This document shows, piece by piece, positions 50,501 through 58,192 of a stretch of DNA of 64,000 nucleotides. The translations under genes and the position numbers were made by a program. Under the pieces are notes generated by a model. It did not search any database. It had not been told where the DNA came from and saw only the letters and a program-made list of their open reading frames with translations. Numbering within the stretch: the stretch's first letter is position 1; each line of letters starts with the position of its first letter. The DNA is from Taklimakanibacter lacteus (GTDB lineage: Bacteria > Pseudomonadota > Alphaproteobacteria > Rhizobiales > Aestuariivirgaceae): assembly GCA_003576695.1 (NCBI GenBank), contig QOZQ01000018.1, positions 19,941 to 83,940 on the forward strand, written 5' to 3'.

Positions 50501-50869
50501 CTGGATCTTTGGCTGCGCATGGATGAGCAGTACAAGCTGGCCAATCAGCCGGATGTGCTGGTCGACTATCGCACGCATGGCGCCAATGCCACATCCCTGA
50601 TGGGATTCAGCGTGATGCTGAGCGCCTATATTGCGAAGCATTCGGCACGGATGCGCCGGCAGGGCTTGCCCGACCCCGTTGCTGCCTGGTCACGTCTGGA
50701 GCTCGACAAGCTGGCCACATTCGGCCTTCCGGAAGAGGAGAGGTCGGAGGCCTATCGCTCCCTCTTCAACGCGGCCCTGAAAACGTTCACGGCGACGAAA
50801 GACGCAAAATATCTGAAACTGGCCGATATCTGCCTGTCCCTGATTCCGGAGAAGAGCATAACCCGCTGA
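47594..50869 (+). CDS. HprK-like kinase / glycosyltransferase / methyltransferase-like / glycosyltransferase fusion
   Basis: Four parts are visible (numbered from an ATG at 47582). Residues 1-300 resemble the HPr kinase C-terminal domain, with Walker A GAPGSGKSS at 112-120 and a second acidic site LIGDN at 132-136. Residues 315-560 form a GT-A glycosyltransferase with a DxD-like MDCH (405-408) and FGGEEGYIHEKF (502-513), like the end of GalNAc-transferase-type enzymes. Residues 615-770 look like a decayed SAM methyltransferase (LFARCGYRPVDCLRP; the glycine-rich loop is only CLGRAAG). Residues 795-1050 are a GT2 domain (VVMPVYNGELF, VNDGSSDRT, RVDHDDVALP). No signal peptide or membrane helix. 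ATG 47594 (GGGAA upstream) or 47582 may be the start. Confidence 0.78.
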   Translation: MSDIVVRLGERSIAVALPQSLLADGILAGLATGSAAAAGDRTIIVSQTAERSFAIDVDRRRLEAGLTRGRVCARLLDILATQFAEIEQVPVLSAAAVGWGDGSVLIAGAPGSGKSSLAAWFIEKGFSLIGDNQIAVVDGVAALAGYRAPLTFSAASAGHLTELDDIASAPMVRTPEHIHVGIKDAWHALDGSPLCGMMIFPQHVPRSPGRVERLEAATAAMLLKAQLMPGCVPRDGHDLWHLRMAQNIPAIALRYSNYGQIEGLLDRLTRLAIDDRLSPSQFDHFISGIGQPPAALTRKYPVPQRSTRKFSPFLTIGMATYDDYDGVYFSLQAMRFYHPEILDDVEFLVIDNRPDGPCGAPLKDLERHIGNLRYIPAGDVTGTAVRERVFSEADGEFVLCMDCHVLFAPGSLRKLIDYFRSVPATNDLVQGPMMYDDLARTSTHWTEGWQGGMFGMWASDPQGDSPDDPPFEIPLQGLGIFACRRKAWPGFNAGFRGFGGEEGYIHEKFRQRGGRVLCLPALRWLHRFGRPMGASYPNRWEDRIRNYLIGFGEIGWDTADMHAHFREQLGRQQADRIFTAVRNELAAGPSAMDGQSLPFPDIEVDEPHDLNEARLRFVAEASVQVVLENFAVEKVVCLGRAAGLWADEFSRHGIVATAEQVTPAVAAADAHDHSLRLACCFEIPGIASATEAEKIVQHLTGMAATIVFAFARPQANGAGDVNRQRASWAALFARCGYRPVDCLRPALGGDPRIDSHYQQNIIVFSRATATDGKRPISKSASRPAPRGAELGVSVVMPVYNGELFLGQAIESILLQTHRHFELIVVNDGSSDRTGAIAESYERADSRVHVIHQENGGEAAAFNAGCAQARFALLARVDHDDVALPERLALQVAFMAKNEDIAAAGGAMRHIDREGKSTGNIASYPLTPEACHAWLVNSTVGPIANPTVMLRKAAFDACGGLRNQFRVASDLDLWLRMDEQYKLANQPDVLVDYRTHGANATSLMGFSVMLSAYIAKHSARMRRQGLPDPVAAWSRLELDKLATFGLPEEERSEAYRSLFNAALKTFTATKDAKYLKLADICLSLIPEKSITR

Positions 50870-51021
50870 ATTTACAAGGTTTCCCGGAAAGTCGGGCGAT
50901 GTGACAAAAATACAACGCAGGGTAATTTATTTCGGCCTGCGGCTTCCGGCGGGGGACAAGGTTTACCGGTTTCTGTAACGTTGCGCCAAGCTGTAAGTTT
51001 CTGGCTGTCAGGGGACCATCC

Positions 51022-51873
51022 ATGTCGTTCAAGACGTCGTTGTTGAGTGCCAGTTCGGCGCTGACCATTGCATTGATGAACCAAATTCCGGCGGCGCAGG
51101 CCGCTGATGTCGTGGCCCCCGATCCGCTCTGCGCCGTCTCGGGCGTCAACGGCAAGATCGAGGCGATCGGCGGATACTCCGAAAACGACGATGAGGGTGG
51201 CGATGCGCTGATCAGCGGTCTCGGCTCGCTGAGCCTGCCCCTGGGATGCACTTTCGGCCTGCAGGCCGATATCGGCGTGATCGACGAGCTCGACCGCACC
51301 ACCTATGGCGGGGCCGTGCATCTCTTCGCGCGCGACCCCGAATCCTACCTGCTCGGCGTCACGGGCGGATATTTCGATGCCGGCGGCACGGATATCTGGG
51401 CCGTGGGTCCGGAAGCCGAGTTCTATTTCGGTCAGTTCAGCCTGGAAGCCTGGGGCGGCTACGTCGATTTCGATTCAGGCAGCGACGGCTTCGTCTTTGT
51501 CGACGCCGCCTTCTATCCGACGGATGATCTGAGACTGTCGGTCGGCGGCACGATCATCGGTGACCAGGAATTCGTCCGTGGCGAACTGGAATATCAGTTC
51601 GCCGATCCCATGACATTCTCGCTGGGGGCCAAGGTCGGCGAAGACGACTATGTCTCCGTCACCGGGGGCTTGAGCTTCTATTTCGGTGGCGAGTCGAAGA
51701 GCCTGATCCGCCGTCATCGCGAGGATGATCCGCGCAACCGCGTCCTGGATTTCCAGGGCTTCAAGGAAGCCAGCGATTCGAGCAGCGGCACGAGCACGGG
51801 CACGGGCACGAGCACTGTCACCAGTACACCCGGCCCAACAGGCGCACCAGGCCCAACGGGCGCACCAGGCTAG
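51022..51873 (+). CDS. Secreted beta-rich protein with Ser/Thr and collagen-like tail
   Basis: The 283-residue protein has a signal peptide (end near AQA-AD) and about 190 residues of alternating hydrophobic and Gly/Asp-rich strands that look like an outer-membrane barrel or beta-sandwich (GGYFDAGG, EAWGGYVDF, VSVTGGLSFYF). Residues 251-269 are nearly all Ser, Thr and Gly, and 270-283 are PGPTGAPGPTGAPG, a Gly-X-Y collagen-like end. AGGGGA precedes the ATG. It lies 152 bases after the glycosyltransferase fusion on the same strand. I know no close functional relative. Confidence 0.72.
   Translation: MSFKTSLLSASSALTIALMNQIPAAQAADVVAPDPLCAVSGVNGKIEAIGGYSENDDEGGDALISGLGSLSLPLGCTFGLQADIGVIDELDRTTYGGAVHLFARDPESYLLGVTGGYFDAGGTDIWAVGPEAEFYFGQFSLEAWGGYVDFDSGSDGFVFVDAAFYPTDDLRLSVGGTIIGDQEFVRGELEYQFADPMTFSLGAKVGEDDYVSVTGGLSFYFGGESKSLIRRHREDDPRNRVLDFQGFKEASDSSSGTSTGTGTSTVTSTPGPTGAPGPTGAPG
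51787..51870 (+). repeat. Tandem repeats coding the Ser/Thr and Gly-X-Y tail
   Basis: Six-base units (GGCACG/AGCACG) repeat at about 51787-51815 and code for Gly-Thr and Ser-Thr. Two 18-bp units, GGCCCAACAGGCGCACCA and a copy with one change, lie at 51832-51849 and 51850-51867 and code for GPTGAP twice; the stop codon follows after one Gly. Such units may vary in number among strains. Confidence 0.75.
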
Positions 51874-51906
51874 CCTGGATAATCCAGCGTCGGCGCTTGC
51901 CTCGCT

Positions 51907-52953
51907 TCAACGCGTGCTCCTTGTCCTTATCCGCTCGATGATGCGCGGGATGGCGATCACGGCGATCAGCAGCGCGCCGATATAGACGCTGACCACCTGG
52001 CCCGGGATGTTGTTGAGCGACATGCCGAAGGTCAGGAGGCCCAGCACCAGCACGGCCAGGAACACACCGAGGATCGAGCCGACGCCGCCGGCGATCGACA
52101 CGCCGCCCAATATGACCATGGTCACGATGTCGAGCTCCCAGCCGATGCCGATATTGGAGCGCACCGAGCCGAGGCGCGCCACCAGAAGGGCGGCGGCGAG
52201 GCCAGACAGGATGCCTGACACGGCGAACAGGATGAAACGCAGGCGCGCCACCGGAATGCCGGAGAAGCGCGCCGCCACGGGGTTGGATCCCGCGGCGAAG
52301 AGCCGGCGGCCCACCGCCGTCCTGTGCAGCACCAGGCCGAACAGCACGGCGAGACCGAGAAAGATCAGGAAGGACAAGGGCACCGGCGGCAGGAACAGCC
52401 AGGAAAGGCCGGTCTCCTTCATCTTGATGAAATAGCTCTGGCCGAGATCGAGGAAGTCGGAAGGGAATTTCGTCTTCGCCTGGTCGCCCAGTATCACCTG
52501 GGTGAGGCCGCGAAACAACGACATGGTGCCGATGGTGACGACGATGGACGGCAGGTTGAGATAGGACACCAGCACGCCGTTGAAGATGCCGCAGAGAAGG
52601 CCGATGCCGATGGCGACAGCGAAGAGGACCGGGGGGCCAAATCCGGCCTCGGCCGCATAGCCGACCCCCATGGCGGCCAGCGCCACGATGGCGGCGACCG
52701 AAAGATCGATCTCGCGCACCAGGATCAACAGCGCCATGGCCAGTGCGATGATCGCCTTTTCCGAAAAGTTGAAGGTCGCATCCGCCAGGTTGAAGACATC
52801 GAGGAAATAGGGCGAGGCGATGGTGTTCACGATGATGGTGAGCGCCAGCAGGGCGAGGAGGATCACTTCCCAGCGGAGTGCGATGTCGCGCCAGCGGCGC
52901 TGCGGCGCATCGGCGACGGCATAGCGGTCCCCGGATGTGACGGGCGCCGTCAT
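51907..52953 (-). CDS. Sugar ABC transporter permease 2 (RbsC family)
   Basis: The 348-residue inner-membrane protein has about eight to ten helices and the motifs VREIDLSVAA, GSNPVAARFSGI and GGVSIAGGVGS. It ends the four-gene transporter operon and starts with an ATGA overlap on the first permease. The order binding protein, ATPase, permease, permease matches rhizobial rhamnose systems (rhaSTPQ), but no rhamnose enzymes are nearby. Confidence 0.87.
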   Translation of the reverse strand: MTAPVTSGDRYAVADAPQRRWRDIALRWEVILLALLALTIIVNTIASPYFLDVFNLADATFNFSEKAIIALAMALLILVREIDLSVAAIVALAAMGVGYAAEAGFGPPVLFAVAIGIGLLCGIFNGVLVSYLNLPSIVVTIGTMSLFRGLTQVILGDQAKTKFPSDFLDLGQSYFIKMKETGLSWLFLPPVPLSFLIFLGLAVLFGLVLHRTAVGRRLFAAGSNPVAARFSGIPVARLRFILFAVSGILSGLAAALLVARLGSVRSNIGIGWELDIVTMVILGGVSIAGGVGSILGVFLAVLVLGLLTFGMSLNNIPGQVVSVYIGALLIAVIAIPRIIERIRTRSTR

Positions 52954-53942
52954 GGCGTCACCCGTCTGAGCCGGCGCGCTTCGGGCAGGATCAATTTGTC
53001 CGGCCGGCGTTCGGCGCGCGCATTGATGACGACGGCGGCGAGGATGACGGCGCCCGAGATCGCCATCTGCCAGAAGGGCGAGATCTGCATCACCGGCAGC
53101 GCCGTCATGACGATGCCGAGGAAGAGGGCGCCGAGCAACGTGCCGGCAACCGTGCCGATGCCGCCGCCAATCGACACGCCGCCGATCACGCAGGCCGCGA
53201 TCACGGTCAATTCATAGCCGCTGGCGATCTCGGAATAAGCGACGCCATAGCGCGCCACCCACAAATATCCGCACAGCCCCGAGACGGCGCCCGAGATCGA
53301 ATAGGCAAGAAGATCCTGCCGGCGCTGGTCGATGCCGCAATAGCGCGCCGCCACCGGATTGCCGCCCACCGCATAGAGGCCGCGGCCGGCACGGGTGAAG
53401 CCCAGGAAGATCCAGAACAGCAAGGCCACCGCAATGGCGATCCAGACCGGGCTCGTCAGGCCAAGCCACACCTGCTTCGGGAAGGCCTGGAAGGCGACGC
53501 CCATTTCGGATGCGTTCACCTGGTCGCCGCGGGCGATGATGATGATCATGCCGCGGAAGATCGCCAGCGTGCCCAGAGTCATGACGATGGGCGGAATGCC
53601 GAGATAAGCGATGAGCGCGCCGTTGAGCATGCCGAGCAGCAAACCCGTCACGATGCCGGTCGCGATCATGAGGATGAGCGGCACGTCCGGGTAATACTGG
53701 CTGACCAGCGCCGCCATCATGCCCGACAGCGCCAGATTGGCGGCGACCGACAGGTCGATGCCGCGGGTCAGGATGACCACCATCTGGGCCAGCGCCATCA
53801 TGAACAGCACCGATGTCTCGGTCAGCATGTCCCTGATATTGCCCCAGGCCAGGAAGGCCGGCTGATAGGCGCCGATCGCGGCAATGCCGATGACAAGGAT
53901 CAGCGCCAGCACGAGTTCGCGATTACGCAGGAGCGCCTTCAT
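52950..53942 (-). CDS. Sugar ABC transporter permease 1 (RbsC family)
   Basis: The 330-residue permease has the motifs RGIDLSVAAN, GGNPVAARYCGI and GGVSIGGGIGT. ATG 53942 makes an ATGA overlap with the ATPase stop and was preferred to an upstream start that would reach into that gene. The two permeases are related and probably form a heterodimer. Confidence 0.87.
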   Translation of the reverse strand: MKALLRNRELVLALILVIGIAAIGAYQPAFLAWGNIRDMLTETSVLFMMALAQMVVILTRGIDLSVAANLALSGMMAALVSQYYPDVPLILMIATGIVTGLLLGMLNGALIAYLGIPPIVMTLGTLAIFRGMIIIIARGDQVNASEMGVAFQAFPKQVWLGLTSPVWIAIAVALLFWIFLGFTRAGRGLYAVGGNPVAARYCGIDQRRQDLLAYSISGAVSGLCGYLWVARYGVAYSEIASGYELTVIAACVIGGVSIGGGIGTVAGTLLGALFLGIVMTALPVMQISPFWQMAISGAVILAAVVINARAERRPDKLILPEARRLRRVTP

Positions 53943-55447
53943 GCCGCTTCCTTGCCGGCGCCGGTCGCCGCCCCCACGATCGCCTCGGCGCTCCATTGGC
54001 CACGCTTGAATTCAGCGACGATGCGGCCTTCCTTCATGACGATGACGCGGTCGGCAAGGCCCATCACCTCGGGCAGTTCGGAGGTGATCAGCACCACGGC
54101 CAGGCCTTCGCCCGCGAGCTCGCCGATGAAATCATGCACCGCCGCCTTGGAGCCGACATCGATGCCCTTGGTCGGCTCGTCCAGCACGATGACTTTCGGG
54201 CGCGTCGCCAGCCATTTGGCAATGACGACCTTCTGCTGGTTGCCGCCCGACAATTCGGCCAGGCGCTGCTCCCAATGGGCCGCCTTGACCGACAGCTTCC
54301 GACCGAGGCTTCGCGTCTCGGCCTGCTCGGAGGCGCGGGACAGGAACAGTCCCTTCACATGTTTCGTGAGGCCGGCAAGGGTCACATTCTCGCGGATGCC
54401 GAGCGAGAGGATGGCGCCCTGATCCTGCCGGTCCTCCGGCACATAGGCGATGCCGGCGGCGATCGCATCGGAAGGTGCGGCGATCGACAGCTTTTGCCCT
54501 TCCAGCGTGACCTCGCCCCTGGTGATGGGGGTGATGCCGAACAGCCCCTGCATGGCTTCGCTGCGCCCGGCGCCGACAAGCCCATAGAGGCCCAGTATCT
54601 CGCCCTGGCGCAGCGAGAAGGAGACATCGGCATATTCGGTCGCGTTGGACAGGCCCTCGACCGTGAGCACGGTTTCGCCGATTGCGACGTCGCGCTTGGG
54701 AAAGAACTGGTCGACCGGGCGGCCGACCATCATGCGCACCAGCTGGGCCTGAGTCACCGTGGCGATCGATCCCTCGCCGACCTTCTCGCCATCGCGCAGG
54801 CAGATGAAATCATCGGCGATGCGGAAGATCTCATCGAATTTGTGGCTGATGAAGACGATGGCGCGGCCTTCCGACTTGAGCTGGGCGACGACGCGAAACA
54901 GATCGTCGATCTCGCTCGCCGAAAGGGCGGCTGTCGGCTCGTCCATGATGAGGACCTGCGCTTCATGCGACAGAGCGCGGGCGATCTCGACCAGATGCTT
55001 CTGGGCGACGGAGAGGCGCTTGAGCTTGAAGTCGGGCGGGATCACGGCATCGATGCGCTTGAGCAGCGCCTGCGCGCGCTCGCGCATCTCCGGCCAGGCG
55101 ACAAGCCGGGAGGCGCCGGTCGGCATATGGCCCATGAAAATGTTCTCGGCGACGCTCAATTCGTCGAACATCACCGTCTCCTGCTGGATCGCGGCGATGC
55201 CGGCGGCCCAGGCATCGCGCGGCGAGGCAAAGCTCCTGGCTTCGCCGCGCACGCGGATCTCGCCCTCATCCGGCCGGTAGATGCCGGTCAGGATCTTGAC
55301 GATGGTGGATTTGCCGGCGCCGTTCTCGCCGATGATGGCCGTCACCCGGCCGGGTTTCAGCGCGAGCGAGACGTCGTGCAAGGCCCTGACGCCCGGAAAG
55401 CGCTTGGATATGCCAGAAAGGGTGAGGATGGGATCAGACACGATCAT
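53939..55447 (-). CDS. Sugar ABC transporter ATPase (two-domain, RbsA family)
   Basis: The 502-residue protein has two ATPase domains. The first has Walker A GENGAGKST, Walker B VLIMDEP and a degenerate signature region (LSVAQKHLVE). The second has a changed Walker A (GLVGAGRSE) with signature LSGGNQQK and VIVLDEPTKGID. This asymmetry is normal for RbsA-type proteins. It drives both permeases. Confidence 0.9.
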   Translation of the reverse strand: MIVSDPILTLSGISKRFPGVRALHDVSLALKPGRVTAIIGENGAGKSTIVKILTGIYRPDEGEIRVRGEARSFASPRDAWAAGIAAIQQETVMFDELSVAENIFMGHMPTGASRLVAWPEMRERAQALLKRIDAVIPPDFKLKRLSVAQKHLVEIARALSHEAQVLIMDEPTAALSASEIDDLFRVVAQLKSEGRAIVFISHKFDEIFRIADDFICLRDGEKVGEGSIATVTQAQLVRMMVGRPVDQFFPKRDVAIGETVLTVEGLSNATEYADVSFSLRQGEILGLYGLVGAGRSEAMQGLFGITPITRGEVTLEGQKLSIAAPSDAIAAGIAYVPEDRQDQGAILSLGIRENVTLAGLTKHVKGLFLSRASEQAETRSLGRKLSVKAAHWEQRLAELSGGNQQKVVIAKWLATRPKVIVLDEPTKGIDVGSKAAVHDFIGELAGEGLAVVLITSELPEVMGLADRVIVMKEGRIVAEFKRGQWSAEAIVGAATGAGKEAA

Positions 55448-55487
55448 CCAACGGCAAGTACGGCACTTGGGAAGGAGAAATCACTCC

Positions 55488-55733
55488 CTCCAGTTTCCCT
55501 TCTCCCGTCCGGAGGATGGGAGAAGGTGCCCGACCTTGCTCCGCCGAAGCGGAAGTTATCTGCTCTGTCGGGGAGAAACCTCGGCTTCGCGAAGGCGAGA
55601 GGGTGGATGAGGGCTCTTTCTGGAGGCCCGCAAAATCTTCGAAAGCTGTTCTTGTTGTAGGCAAAGAGCCCTCACCCGCCCTGTCGGGCACCCTCTCCCA
55701 TTGCTTCGCAACGGGCGAGGGGGAAAATTGGAG
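55488..55733. repeat. Composite palindromic element with a nested 70-bp module
   Basis: The outer arms are inverted copies (CTCCA-TTT...GATGGGAGAAGGTGCCCGA at left, its match at right) around a centre bounded by GAGGGCTCTTTC. The left arm alone carries a 70-bp insertion (55531-55600, CGACCTTGCTCCGCC to GAAGGCGAGA), which itself is palindromic. The element fills most of the 345-bp gap between ATPase and binding-protein genes, within an operon. No gene lies here. Confidence 0.72.
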
Positions 55734-55792
55734 ACGAGCTGCTATGGCCGAACACGAGTCCGGCCATAGCGCGATATTGCAGTAAGGATAGA

Positions 55793-56812
55793 TCAGAAGA
55801 TCTTGGCGAATTCCTCGACATTCGTCTTGTTGAATTCGAAGGGCTCGCCCATGATGCATTCGCCGTCCGGGCCGACGGTCGTCTCGCCCTTCTTGCCCAT
55901 GGAGAGCTTGGCGCCTTCCTTCGTGTCGGCGCCGCCCAGTATCGCGGCCATGATCTGCGTCGAGGAATAGCCATATTCCACCGGATTCCAGATCGCGAAG
56001 CTGTCGCAGGCGCCCTGCATCACATAGTCCTTCATCTCGGAGGGAAGTCCCAGACCGGTGATGAAGACCTTGCCGACGAGACCGCCATCGACGATGGCCT
56101 TGGCGCCGGAGCGGATGCCGATCGTGGTCGGCGAGATGACGCCCTTGAGATTGGGATGCGCCTTCACCAGGCCCTGCATCTCTCGATAGCTCTTGTCGTC
56201 CTGGTCATCGCCATAGACCGTCGCCACCAGCGGCATGTCCTTGTAGTCGGGTTTCTTCCATTCCTCCTGCATGGCGGCGATCCAGGAATTCTGGTTGGTC
56301 ATGGTGGAAGCCGCCGACAGGATGGCGACCTCGCCCTTGCCGCCCAGCGTCTTGGCGATCATCTGCACCTGCTTGGCGCCGATGAGCGGCGTCGATGAGG
56401 CCGATAGATGGACGATGCGGCCGGCGGGCGCGATGGCGCTGTCGAAGCTCATCACCTTGATGCCGCGCTCCATGGCCTTCTTGCCGACCGGCACGAGGGC
56501 GTCGGCGTCATTGGCGGAGACGATGATGCCGTCGACCTTCTGGGCGATCTGCGCATCGATCACGGCGATCTGCTCTTCGGCGGTCGGTTTGGCGGAGGCG
56601 GTATAGATGATCTCGATGCCGCCCAGCTCCTTGGCGGCTTCGCTGGCGCCATTGGCGCAGGCGTCGAAATAGCTGTTGCCGAGATTCTTGACGATCATGG
56701 CGATGCGCTTGTTCGCCTGGGCTCTCAGCGGTGTCGTCAATATTGCCGGGGCCGCGGCGATGAAGGCGGCTCCGCCGGCATATTTCAAGACTGTACGGCG
56801 TGTCGTGGTCAT
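55793..56812 (-). CDS. Sugar-binding protein (rhamnose/AI-2 type)
   Basis: The 339-residue periplasmic protein has a Tat-like signal (TTTRRTVLKYAGGAAF, cleavage near LRA-QA) and the type I binding fold with NLGNSYFDACANGA, IIVSANDADAL, FDSAIAP and TGLGLPSEM. It resembles RhaS and LsrB binding proteins. ATG 56812 follows GGGAGGAAAA. First gene of the operon. The ligand is a sugar, perhaps a deoxy sugar; it is not fixed by the sequence. Confidence 0.86.
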   Translation of the reverse strand: MTTTRRTVLKYAGGAAFIAAAPAILTTPLRAQANKRIAMIVKNLGNSYFDACANGASEAAKELGGIEIIYTASAKPTAEEQIAVIDAQIAQKVDGIIVSANDADALVPVGKKAMERGIKVMSFDSAIAPAGRIVHLSASSTPLIGAKQVQMIAKTLGGKGEVAILSAASTMTNQNSWIAAMQEEWKKPDYKDMPLVATVYGDDQDDKSYREMQGLVKAHPNLKGVISPTTIGIRSGAKAIVDGGLVGKVFITGLGLPSEMKDYVMQGACDSFAIWNPVEYGYSSTQIMAAILGGADTKEGAKLSMGKKGETTVGPDGECIMGEPFEFNKTNVEEFAKIF

Positions 56813-56904
56813 CTCAATTTTCCTCCCTGGGCATTTGCCTGCGCTCACATGGTGCCTTCATTGGGCTTCCGGAGCAAGCCGCGCAACGCTCCTTCGCGGC
56901 GCCA

Positions 56905-57270
56905 TCATCTTGGCCATTCGTCGTAACCGAGCCGCATATAGATGCTGTCGCACCAAACGCCCGCAACCTCTATCGTGCGTTGCGCGAAGCCGGTCTTGCG
57001 GAAGCCGAGCCGGGCCAGCAGGCTGAGGCTCGCATCATTGCGCGGATCGATATCGGCCATGATCTCGGTGAGCGCGCAATTGGCGAAGGCGAAGCCGATC
57101 AAAGCCTGCAGGGCAACGCGGCCAATGACATCGCCCTCGCATGTCATGGCATGTTCCATCCTTTCGCCCTGCCGACCTAGTTCCGGGTGACCGTGAAGGG
57201 CGTCGGCATCCGAAGGTTGCGGCGGCCGCAAAATCAGCTTTCGGGCGGGAAGGACCGGCGGTTCCGCCAT
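56905..57270 (-). pseudogene. GNAT acetyltransferase remnant, internally deleted
   Basis: The 121-codon frame begins like a GNAT protein (LPARKLILRPPQPSDADAL) and ends like one (VIGRVALQALIGFAF, ASLSLLARLGFRKTGF, YMRLGYDEW), but the middle 50 or so residues with most of the core sheet are missing, replaced by a short run HGHPELGRQGERMEHAM. The acetyl-CoA loop is lost. An internal deletion with the frame kept is the simplest reading. Confidence 0.6.
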
Positions 57271-57393
57271 CGGATCAGTTCGCCACGGAAAATGCGCCAA
57301 TCGGCAAATGGCGCGTTGCAACACCATCTTACATTGCGTAAGTTTATGCAGGCAAGCTGGGTTCTCGTGCCCCCACGGACCCCGTACGCCTTG

Positions 57394-57425
57394 AAAGCCC
57401 GGCCCCGCCGGGCTTTCTTGTTATT
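57394..57425 (+). terminator. Strong hairpin terminator before the 217-residue protein gene
   Basis: AAAGCCCGGC (57394-57403) pairs perfectly with GCCGGGCTTT (57407-57416) around CCC, followed by CTTGTTATTT. No rightward gene ends just before it in this window, so it may end an unseen small transcript from about 57330, or act as an insulator. Confidence 0.6.
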
Positions 57426-57454
57426 TGGGGTTATTTGAGCCCCGGCCCGATTTC

Positions 57455-57480
57455 CAAGTAATCTTCGGTAAGATTACTTG
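57455..57480. promoter_or_regulatory. Perfect 26-bp palindrome upstream of a secreted-protein gene
   Basis: CAAGTAATCTT and AAGATTACTTG are perfect inverted 11-bp arms around CGGT, ending 54 bases before the ATG at 57535. It is AT-rich and followed by no T-run, so it looks like an operator or a 5' leader stem rather than a terminator. Confidence 0.5.
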
Positions 57481-57534
57481 AAGGAACCAACCGCCTTTCA
57501 TTTCAGTTCAATCCTCCGAATGGAGGAATTTTCA

Positions 57535-58188
57535 ATGAAACATATTCTGACCACCACCGCCTTGGCCTCGGCCCTCGTGCTGGGAACCTTCGCGAGTGCA
57601 ACCCTAGTCAAAGCTCAGGGTGCCGGGGCGCAGGAATGCATCGGCGAGCAATGTCCCGGCGCCGGCGGCGGCATGAAAGGCGGCGGCGAAGGCAGAAAGA
57701 TGAAAGCCCCAGGTGAGGACAATCAGGGCGTATCCGGCAAGCGGCTGAGAGGTTCAGGCCAGGACAACCAGGTCGAGGACCAGTCCGGCGACCAGGTGAT
57801 CCCGCGCAAGAAGCGCATGCGCGCCCAGCAGGACAACGACAATGTCGATGTGGACGTCGATGTGCGCAGCCGCAGCCGGGTGAGCGAAGGCAAGTGGCGC
57901 TATAATCCGGACCGGCATCATCGCCGGCGCAGCAAGGACGCAACCTTCCGCTTCTATTTCGGCGGCTACTGGTATCCTGAGCCCTATTGGGAGGTCTATA
58001 GCGTCAGGCCGCGCTATCGCATCAGTTGCGGCGAAGGCCGTCAGATCGTTGCCGAGCGGTTCAACCGGGTGCGGGTCGTCGAATGCAGAGGCCAAACCTA
58101 TACCTATCTCGGCCGGCGTTCCGGCGATACCTGGCGGATCCTGCTCAACGCACGGACCGGCCGCATCGTCGACCGCGACCTGATCTAG
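57535..58188 (+). CDS. Secreted hypothetical protein, charged and repeat-like
   Basis: The 217-residue protein has a signal peptide (TTTALASALVLGTFASATLVKA), a Cys pair in ECIGEQCPG, a Gly/Asp/Asn-rich mid part with near-repeats (GEDNQGVSGKRLRG, GQDNQVEDQSGD), and a C-terminal domain rich in Tyr, Trp and Arg (FYFGGYWYPEPYWEVY) with two more Cys. ATG 57535 has GGAGGA at eight bases. Such small exported proteins are common in rhizobia; no function is known to me. Confidence 0.72.
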   Translation: MKHILTTTALASALVLGTFASATLVKAQGAGAQECIGEQCPGAGGGMKGGGEGRKMKAPGEDNQGVSGKRLRGSGQDNQVEDQSGDQVIPRKKRMRAQQDNDNVDVDVDVRSRSRVSEGKWRYNPDRHHRRRSKDATFRFYFGGYWYPEPYWEVYSVRPRYRISCGEGRQIVAERFNRVRVVECRGQTYTYLGRRSGDTWRILLNARTGRIVDRDLI

Positions 58189-58192
58189 CGCG

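Noticed and set aside
55488..55733. CRISPR array or insertion sequence
   Set aside because: The repeats are inverted, not direct with spacers, and no transposase frame exists inside.
51907..56812. Naming the second sugar transporter rhaSTPQ
   Set aside because: Gene order fits, but no rhamnose enzymes or regulator are near, and ribose or AI-2 systems share these families.
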